A DNA stretch of 64,000 nt, taken from Henckelia pumila (Eukaryota > Streptophyta > Magnoliopsida > Lamiales > Gesneriaceae). The DNA lies in contig NC_133121.1 of assembly GCF_033568475.1 (NCBI RefSeq), positions 196,612,664 through 196,676,663 on the forward strand. The letters run 5' to 3'. Under the pieces are notes generated by a model. It was not told the DNA's origin, did not search any database, and saw nothing but the letters and a program-made list of their open reading frames with translations. This document shows, piece by piece, positions 57,138-64,000 of the stretch (positions are counted from its first letter, which is position 1; every line of letters begins with the position of its first letter). The translations under genes and the position numbers were made by a program.

Positions 57138-57699
57138 ACACTGCGCGCCCGCGCGATCGACTTTTACACCCACCAAAGGTATTTGTGTGTGTGCGAGATA
57201 TTAAGCTTATTTTTGATATTTTATGCTATTTTTGAGTCTTTTATTTCTACTAGGAAACCTTTAGGATATATTATTATATCTTTAGATATATTTTGTGATA
57301 TATTTTATTATTTTGTAGTTGTATTATAAATACAACAAACATTCATTATTGAATAACAATTAAGATTTCAGACTTTTATACATAAAATTCTCTCTAGAAT
57401 TTTTATTGAAGCTTTGTGCTTTGTTCAAAAATCAAACTTATCAAAGTTCATACTTTGTGGCGTTTGTCGATTGATTATCCTCGTGGGTTATCAGAAACAG
57501 GTTTTTTGAAGGTCCCGTTGTGATCAATTATTTTCTTCGTTGTTGTTTGTTGCAAGTTTCAAGTAAACTAGAGGTGAATAATCCAAAACTTTTACTTCTT
57601 TTCAAGATTGGGAAATTTCTTGATTTTTTTTGTTATTGGATTGATGGTACGATTTTAATATAGCCGTGTTTGCCTTCCATAAATTAAGAACTCATATCA
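57138..57699 (+). repeat. G5 LTR, right part
   Basis: Starts with the duplicated acact and more GCGCGCCCGCGCG repeat, then matches the G2 LTR at about 13345-13900 (TTTTATTTCTACTAGGAAAC-type block, CATTCATTATT, AAAATTCTCTCTAGAATTTT). It ends TCATATCA at 57699. Confidence 0.85.
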
Positions 57700-57700
57700 G

Positions 57701-57714
57701 TTGGTATCAAAGCC
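57701..57714 (+). other. G5 primer-binding site
   Basis: TTGGTATCAAAGCC, one base after the LTR, resembles the initiator tRNA-Met site. The leader 57715-58236 has no convincing coding frame and includes several A-runs. Confidence 0.8.
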
Positions 57715-58236
57715 AAGGTTTTGAATCAAGTAAGTATCATATCTGTTCGTTAATCGTGTTCTTCGCTCTTCATCTTTCGTTCTTCATCTGAGTCGATTCT
57801 ATTTCAAATTTCTAAGTTGTTTCTGTTTCAACCTTGTCGCCCAAGTTTTCGTATCTTGTGCTACAAGTTATCTAAAAAAATCAAAAAAATGAAAAATTCG
57901 AAAATAGGTCAAAAAAAAATAGAAAGACCGAAAGCTTCAAAAAAAATATAGAAGAATCAAGATAGCTTGTGGTCAATTAATTATTTTGCTCTTGTTCATC
58001 CTTGGGTGCAAGTCAGAAATTCAAGTCCATAAATTTCTTCGTCTTATTTTTGTCAATCTTCGAGAGTCAATCTTAAAGTGTTTACAAGTTGTGAACTTGA
58101 GAATTTGATTTACTTATATATAAAGCAAAAAGCCTGCATAAATTGAGTTAAAAAAAGAGTGGTTGAGTGAATTCATTGGAGTGATTTGTGAGAATTTGTG
58201 TGAGGTAATTTTATTACTAACCGTTTTTGTAGGTAC

Positions 58237-59440
58237 AATGAGTTCAAATAAAGAAGGAGGAGATAGTTCTAGCCAAGGGTTTTCCAAGACCAAAATAGAT
58301 TTGTCTAAGATAGTGAGGAAAACAATGAGGGTCGAATTGGAGACAGTGCATGAGAGAATAAGTAAACTTGAAGTTGGTGGTAGTGAGGATGATGAGAGTT
58401 TTGGTGAGAATTTGGGTAGAAATAGGCGAGATGAAGAGGGTGGAAGAAATAGAAGGGAGGCAAGAACTGGAAGGTACATTGATGGGGGAAGAGAAGATGG
58501 TAATATTAGTGGGATTAAGATGAAAATTTCTTCATTTCATGGGAAGTCTGATCCGGGGGCTTATTTGGAGTAAGAGATGAGAGTGGAGTCTATATTTAAC
58601 TGCCACAACTAAAGTGATGTGAAAAAGATAAAATTGGCGGTTGTTGAATTTGTGGATTATGCTCTTATTTGGTGGGATTAGTTTGTTATTTCTAGGAGGA
58701 GGAATCGAGAGCGTCCTATTAAGACATGGGAGGAGATGAAGCAAATTTTGCGGAAGACATTTGTGCCAAATTACTACTATCGTGACATGTTTAGGTGGCT
58801 ACAAAATTTGAAGCAAGGTTCAAATAGTGTTGAAGATTATTTCAAAGAGTTGGAAGTTACTATGATCCGGGCTAATATTGAAGAGCATCGTGAAACAACT
58901 ATGGCTCGTTTCTTATGTGGTTTGAATAGGGAGATTCAAGACCAAGTGGAGCTTTGACATTGCATGGATCTTGAGGAGATGGTGCAAATTTGCATGAAAG
59001 TGGAACAACAACTCAAAAGAAGGGGCATGGGTCAAAATTCTACTGTTGGAAGGTCTTCTACTCCTTGGCGTCCAAACGTAGGCAAACGAGAGGATGTCAA
59101 GCCGATGTCCAAGCCAAAAATTGACACCAAGAAAGAAACACCAAAGCAAGGAGTGCAAGGTAAATCTAAAACTCCTATTAATCGTTCTAGAGATATCAAA
59201 TGCTTTAGATGTCAAGGTGTTGGTCATATTGCTAGTCAGTGTCCAAATAAAAAAAATTATGATTATGAATGCTTGTGGTGAGTTTGAGTAGGAGAGTGAG
59301 GAGGAGAATTATGATGGTATGCCTCCGTTGGAGGATCCCGATGATGAGGGATATGATGCAGTGGTTGGAGAGTTGTTGGTGACTAGGAGAGTGTTGAATG
59401 TGCAACAAAAGGAAGAGGAAGAAAATCAAAGGAAAAATTG
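58237..59440 (+). pseudogene. G5 gag (CRM/Reina type), truncated
   Basis: Starts MSSNKEGGDSSSQGF. An acidic/basic N-terminus leads to ISSFHGKSDPGAYLE, then stops where homologues have Trp, Tyr and Gln (about 58571, 58610 and 58678). The core reads SRRRNRERPIKTWEEMKQILRKTFVPNYYYRD and RANIEEHRETTMARFLCGLNRE; another stop follows near 58956. The zinc knuckle is CFRCQGVGHIASQC (59201-59242). One extra A near 59255 shifts the frame. The match to G2 ends at about 59440, where RNase T2 sequence begins on the other strand. Confidence 0.88.
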
Positions 59441-59927
59441 TCGATTCTTTCGTTCAACTCCAAAGCTTTTTCGAAGTATTGGTCCCATTGGTATATATTT
59501 GCACTGCAGCTACCATGCTTATGCCATTGTCGTGACCAAAAGTTTCGACTTGATATGGTATTACTGACAAATAAGTCTGATCAGCTTGTATTCGGCCTTT
59601 GCACCAAGGTAGAATTCTGTATATATATAAATTAAATAGCAAGTCTATAAAAAAGAGTTAAATTTCTCTCAGAAAACATGTGCATCATCACATGCAGCGT
59701 GCTTACATATATATAATTAATAAACCTGTGATATTTATTTAAATATTAATACTTACCTTTATTCAAAAAAAATATATTAATACGTACCTGGATCAGCCAG
59801 GGCACGATGGGTGAACCTTGTAATGTAATTATCGGGCCATAATCCATGAATGGTGAAATCTCGAGGTAAAGAATTTTTTCGGTAATGACGCCGAAGACAG
59901 ACTGACTCAAGCCATTGTAAAACCAAT
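59441..59927 (-). pseudogene. Ribonuclease T2 / S-RNase-like gene relic, two exons and an intron
   Basis: Minus strand, exon 1 (59927 down to about 59787): [10 protein letters not shown], then [15 protein letters not shown], the first active-site block of T2 RNases with its catalytic His. It ends at a GTACGT donor. After an intron of about 180 bp, exon 2 (from about 59600) has ISSRNFWSRQWHKHGSCS, the second active-site block, with Gln where Glu is usual, then QWDQYFEKALELNERI. The intron position right after the first block matches that of S-RNase genes. LVLQW is typical of S-RNases, with Leu in place of the usual Pro. The 5' end is cut by the CACTA-like terminus at 59928 and the 3' end by G5. 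Such enzymes are secreted RNA-cleaving proteins; this copy cannot work. Confidence 0.85.
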
Positions 59928-60401
59928 CACTACTAGAAAAATTGGATACGGTGACACTTATGTGATGACATTTTTTATAAAGTGTTGTCAAAACTATCTT
60001 TTAATGACAATTGAGAAAAAATATTAATTTGATAAAATATAAATCATAATAAACCATCTATAGTGACATTTTTATCATAATGTCATTAAAGATTAAGTTT
60101 TTATTATCTCAATCCCTCCATTTTTTTCACATTTCCCACCATCTTTTCAATTCCCTCCATATTTTTATTTTCACATATTACACAATATCAATATATATCA
60201 ATCATTATTAATTATACAAACTTAAGTCTTAACAGTTGAAAAAAAAAAGATAGAAAACCCAACCCTAAGCCCCTTTTCCGTCGCCTCTCAATCCCAGCCA
60301 TCTCCTATCTTTGGTTTTCACGGTGGCGGAGATGCCATCTAAGAGGATTTGACGATATCTGTTACAGAAGCCCAAGCCTTAAAGCTTTCGATTATGTCCT
60401 A

Positions 60402-60498
60402 GATCTCAAGAAAGATGCTCGAATTTAGACCCTATTTCGCGACTGAAGCTGCGCATATTCTTCCTCGAGATTTTGTCCACTTTGTTAACTTTTTTGAG
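60402..60498 (+). other. Exon-like segment of an unrecognised gene in the CACTA-like element
   Basis: An open stretch reads RPYFATEAAHILPRDFVHFVNFFEK and ends at a good splice donor (GAAG/GTATCT). It may be a captured exon. I do not recognise the protein. Confidence 0.3.
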
Positions 60499-61627
60499 AA
60501 GGTATCTCCTTTTATCCTTGTTTCTCTTACGCGCATAGATTGAGTTGGGTCTATGCATTAGGTTCTTCATATTTTTTGGGTTTTAACATTCACTCTCTGT
60601 ATTGGTCTGTATAATCGATCATATGGAAATGATAAGGAGTACAGGGTGGTAACTAACAAAATCGATTTCAAAGTTTCAACGTTTATGAAGTTTTGAATAT
60701 ATGGTTAGCTTGAACTTAAGCATATCCTGGTCTACCCCGACACACATATCTTGAATGAGGCGTGTGCCTTGAGCTTACAGGGTGCACATCGGTGCACCTC
60801 AATGGCCAAGGCACGAATGGAATGTACCTTGAATGAAAGGATTATGCACTTTTATGTTTTAAGTTCAATTTGTACTCCAAGATTCTTCCCTATATTCCAT
60901 GATGTACTATGATCTATCTTTGGCCTAGAAAATTAAAGGTTCGAGAATTTTACTTCTCCTAGAAAATCTGTTGGTTTCGAGGAGTTTTCAGGGGTCAGAT
61001 CTTTTAAAAAGAGCTTATAGCTAGCTAAAAGTTGAAAAAATACAGGATCGATCCATTTCTTCTTGATGATCGAAGTCTCTCCGATGCTAACTAGTGCTTC
61101 GTTTCTTGATTTTTGTTTTATAAAATTAGCTAGATGGGAATTAATAGTGTTTATATATAACATGAGTGTTCTAATCTGAAAATGAAGCATCATTGTATAT
61201 ATTTCTCAAAATAACTAGCTAGCTGCTTTTAGTAAATTAGCTGATATCTTTAACATGCAAAAGACAATTATTCTGATTGTATATAAAGTATAGATTAAAT
61301 AATAGACCCTTATAAATTTATAATGTCGTCTTTGGTGTGATATTTAGTATATGCGCTCTTGCTATTTCTTAAGCACCAATGGCAGTTTGGTTTCCTAATT
61401 GTGATAGCTAGATATATATAATAGTCTTTTATCTTTGCTTGAATTTTTCCTATTATTTGTAACCTTCATACATCTATATTTCGAAATAACATTGATGAGT
61501 GTGCTTCACTGAAGGTGCACACTTCAATTCTTTCATGATCCTCTTCTCTAGAGTATATATATGTGAACCTTAGTATGTGTGTTTTCTTATTAATTATGGT
61601 TAGTATTCTTGTCTATAATTCATGTTA

Positions 61628-61707
61628 ACGGGGATTCTTCGGTTTTGTACATTGATGAGGATTACCGATATGCTTTGGTTGGACAGCCTAGCAGGAATGA
61701 TCTTTGG
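61628..61707 (+). pseudogene. Temperature-induced lipocalin gene fragment
   Basis: The reading TGDSSVLYIDEDYRYALVG, QPSRNDLW matches the plant TIL protein region TGDYWVLYID...GQPSR.YLW. Tyr-Trp is changed to Ser-Ser. About 27 codons remain, and flanking exons are not seen. TIL proteins are small membrane-associated lipocalins of the stress response. This is a captured piece, not a gene. Confidence 0.72.
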
Positions 61708-62044
61708 GTATGATTCTGAAAATCTTGTTTGTTATATGTTGTATTTGCTTTGTTTGATTTGACTGAAATAATCTTTAATGGAATTATGAAATTTTTTACT
61801 CTTGATTAAGTGTAGTTTAGGTTAATATTTGATTCTGAAGAAATATTAATTTTCATGTGTGCTGAATTTTTATGCTTTTGAAATAAGTGTTCTAATGTTC
61901 TCTCTCAGACATTTTTACGAAACATTCTGTTTTTAAATACCTATTTAAAGAATGTTGTTTTGAGCTTATGGAGTAAGAAGAAATGCTGACGTATTTGGAA
62001 TTCGGCATCCAATTCTGGTGGAATTCCTTTTGTCGATTGTGCAG

Positions 62045-62299
62045 AACCTGAATCTAGGACAACATCTGATAAGGAATCTAAATTCTCCAAAGATTCTTCT
62101 GGTAAATCAAACATTGATTTGTGCTGACAATAGCCTATTGTTCCTTTTGTATTTCAATTCTTGTTTTCATAGAATCGTCAAAATTTTATCTATATTGCAA
62201 GTTCGAATTGTAATTTTTACTTATATTTTTCAGAATGAAGTTGTTGTAGCTGTAGATTTGAAGAAAAAGTTTAGTGTTCACAAGAGACTTGACGAACTT
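62045..62299 (+). other. Two exon-like segments in the CACTA-like element
   Basis: 62045-62101 lies between an acceptor (TTGTGCAG) and a donor (GTAAAT) and reads PESRTTSDKESKFSKDSS. 62235-62299 lies between TTTTTCAG and GTAAGT and reads NEVVVAVDLKKKFSVHKRLDEL. Both have clean splice borders. The first could belong to the GTE-like gene below; the second is unrecognised. Confidence 0.4.
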
Positions 62300-62810
62300 T
62301 GTAAGTTGTCGTTGTGTTACTGCTACGTCCAATGTCTTAGTTAGGTTTTCTTTTTTATCATCCATTTCCATACCTTAAAAATTGTGCCAGATATTTTGAA
62401 GTTGTAAATTTCTAGAACCAACAAATAATGCTTTGAATTTATTTAGAGGTATTAGTTTATTTCATTTCATGTTATTATTGTGCAGCACCATCATTGGGAT
62501 TTTGGAATGATTTGTATTAATATTTGCTATGTTTTAGGACAGATGTCATTGTTTGTTATGTTTGCTCCGGATCATAACTATTATGAGTTGATATATTGTT
62601 TATCAAGTGTTGATTAGTTTTTTCAGTGTGATTTTGGGGTGATCTGTATTAATATTTGCTATGTTTTAGGACAGATGTCATTGTGTGTTATGTTTGCTTC
62701 GATAAGAACTATGATGAGTTGATATATTGTTTATCAAGTGGTGATCAGTTTTTTCAGTTGCATGAGCCAGTCATGGGTATTGACATATGTGAAATTGGTT
62801 TTCTGCAGCA

Positions 62811-63175
62811 TCTGTCGTGGAGTTGGACCAGCAAGAACAAACTTCTTTGCTAAAGCCAAATGGAAATGATTCTAATGTTAATGATTGTTAGGAATTTCAG
62901 GTGTGACCGCACAAGCTGAGAGACTTGTTTCCCCCCGTCAAGGGCTGCCCTCCTGAAGAATAGATTTGCATACACGATCTTAAAGCTCAAGAAAAAACCC
63001 TTCGTCAGGTATCGTGCGGTGGATTTCTGCTAGTGTCTTTGATGTTTAACAATTTTGGTATTCTTAAAGTTACTTCATATCCGAAATTTTTGAGTCTGCT
63101 GCTTGCAGGAAGATAAAGGGGGATACTGAGAAAATTCGACGTGAAAGAGAAGAGCTCGAGATGCACAAAAAAGAG
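62811..63175 (+). pseudogene. GTE8-like bromodomain transcription factor gene fragment, C-terminal exons
   Basis: The first exon-like part (to 63008) reads SVVELDQQEQTSLL, then, across a stop and two small indels, RAALLKNRFAYTIL and KAQEKTLRQ. A GT-AG intron (63009-63108) follows. The next exon (63109-63175) reads GDTEKIRREREELEMHKKE before a GT. This order matches the C-terminal region of plant GTE proteins (RAA.LKNRFADTILKA..KTL, then DPEK.R.EREELE). The bromodomain itself is absent. Captured genomic sequence with introns kept. Confidence 0.75.
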
Positions 63176-64000
63176 GTTAATAATCTGTTTCTTGAAAAAT
63201 ATGTTGATAGATGAATTCAGAAGAAAATGAACTTGCAAGTTTTTACCATCAAATGACCAGATAAGGCTATTAGCCATGAATCTCATAAATTATTATTATA
63301 TCATTTAATTTTAAACATATATCAATTATATTTAGAGTTGATGGTTGATAAGAATTTTATTATGTGTGTTTTACATAAATGATGATTTGTTCGATCAGTT
63401 ATTACTTATTATGCATTTTAGATTTTTATTTTTCAGTTTTACATATGCAAATATGTAAATTGTGTTTGCAGGTAACAAGAAAAGAATATTAAATGTTTAT
63501 AAGGACACAGTGTTTGAAGATGCTTTACGAGATGGTTGAAGATATTATACGGATCAGTTAACTGATTTTTTTCGCTAGGTTACACTTTGTTGCTATTGTA
63601 CTAAAACTAAATAGATTTGGTGCATAGCCACTTATATATAAGAATTTTGTAAGTTAGACAAATATGAATAATGTATTGTATATTGGTTTCAATGAAAGTT
63701 TTTACTTATATTTTACGTTAATTTGCTATTGACGATACTTGTGGTTATTTCATGATATGACAATTTTATTGGTGTTTTGATCGATGGAACATCAAAACTA
63801 ATATGTATAGATTATATTTGTTATTGTAAAACTAATAAAAATACATTTCAAAATGTCTTTAAAAATAGCAAATAATGACACTTTTTAATGTTCTTATAAA
63901 TTAAAACAAGTGACATTTATATGTCATAATAGTAAAGTTAACATAACATTTTAAATTGACTTCATAAATTACTTGTGGTGACAATTTTTATTGTCATTAT
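63176..64000. other. AT-rich right part of the CACTA-like element
   Basis: No coding frame is recognised. From about 63870 the TGACA/TGTCA subterminal motifs return. The window ends before any CTAGTAGTG terminus. Confidence 0.55.

Larger units (their letters stand above)
59928..64000 (+). mobile_element. CACTA-like DNA transposon, left end, running off the window
   Basis: The terminus CACTACTAGAAAA is the classic plant CACTA inverted-repeat end. It is followed by subterminal repeats (GTGACACTTATGTGATGACA, and TGACATTTTTATCATAATGTCA-like units to about 60090). Similar TGACA/TGTCA units reappear from about 63870 to the window end, so the right terminus is probably close. No transposase frame is seen; the inside holds exon-like host gene pieces. 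The flank ends AAT at 59925-59927, and a 3-bp duplication would be expected at the other side. Confidence 0.75.

Noticed and set aside
59454..59642. Minus-strand frame of 62 codons as a gene
   Set aside because: It is a shifted frame over exon 2 of the RNase T2 relic; the frame with WHKHGSCS is the meaningful one.

Overview
This window looks like heterochromatic, repeat-packed nuclear DNA of a flowering plant, probably a eudicot. Nearly all of it is LTR retrotransposon sequence of plant lineages: copia elements including a Sirevirus-like one, Tekay-type and CRM/Reina-type chromoviruses, and two Athila-like gypsy elements. It also holds a miniature TRIM-like element, a possible SINE and, at the right end, a CACTA-like DNA transposon. 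I found no intact host gene and no tRNA or rRNA gene. The only host genes are relics: a ribonuclease T2 (S-RNase-like) gene and small exon pieces carried in the CACTA-like element.

Layout, left half (1-25000): right-hand ends of elements are stacked inside one another. A solo copia LTR (2424-4291) sits in the 3' LTR of copia element C1 (2-5293). C1 sits in the RNase H of Tekay element G1 (5294-9224). G1 sits in the gag of CRM/Reina-type element G2 (9225-13900). G2 sits in the gag of minus-strand copia C2 (13901-18037). C2 sits in the reverse transcriptase of Tekay element G6 (18038-22795). G6 sits in a Sirevirus-like copia element (22796-24998). The left-hand halves lie outside the window.

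Middle (25000-45000): a TRIM-like remnant, a 37-bp tandem repeat, a possible SINE, then minus-strand copia C3 (26425-43835). C3 is split inside its reverse transcriptase by a near-intact minus-strand Athila-like element G3 (29254-40562, duplication atgca). Fragments of another copia gag and of two further LTRs follow.

Right part (45000-64000): an older Athila-like element G4 (45473-57137, duplication acact) lies inside the LTR of a CRM/Reina-type element G5 (45166-45472 and 57138-59440). G5 abuts a minus-strand RNase T2 relic (59441-59927), which is cut on its other side by a CACTA-like terminus at 59928. That DNA element runs off the window and carries exon-like pieces of a temperature-induced-lipocalin gene and a GTE8-like bromodomain-factor gene.

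Most unusual pattern: several unrelated LTR families carry arrays of short GC-rich hairpins or palindromes in their LTRs. In both Athila-like elements the family's own LTR hairpin is also repeated in the spacer just before the extra ORF downstream of integrase. Element names (C1-C3, G1-G6) are local labels. All homology calls come from reading motifs by eye, without database searches.
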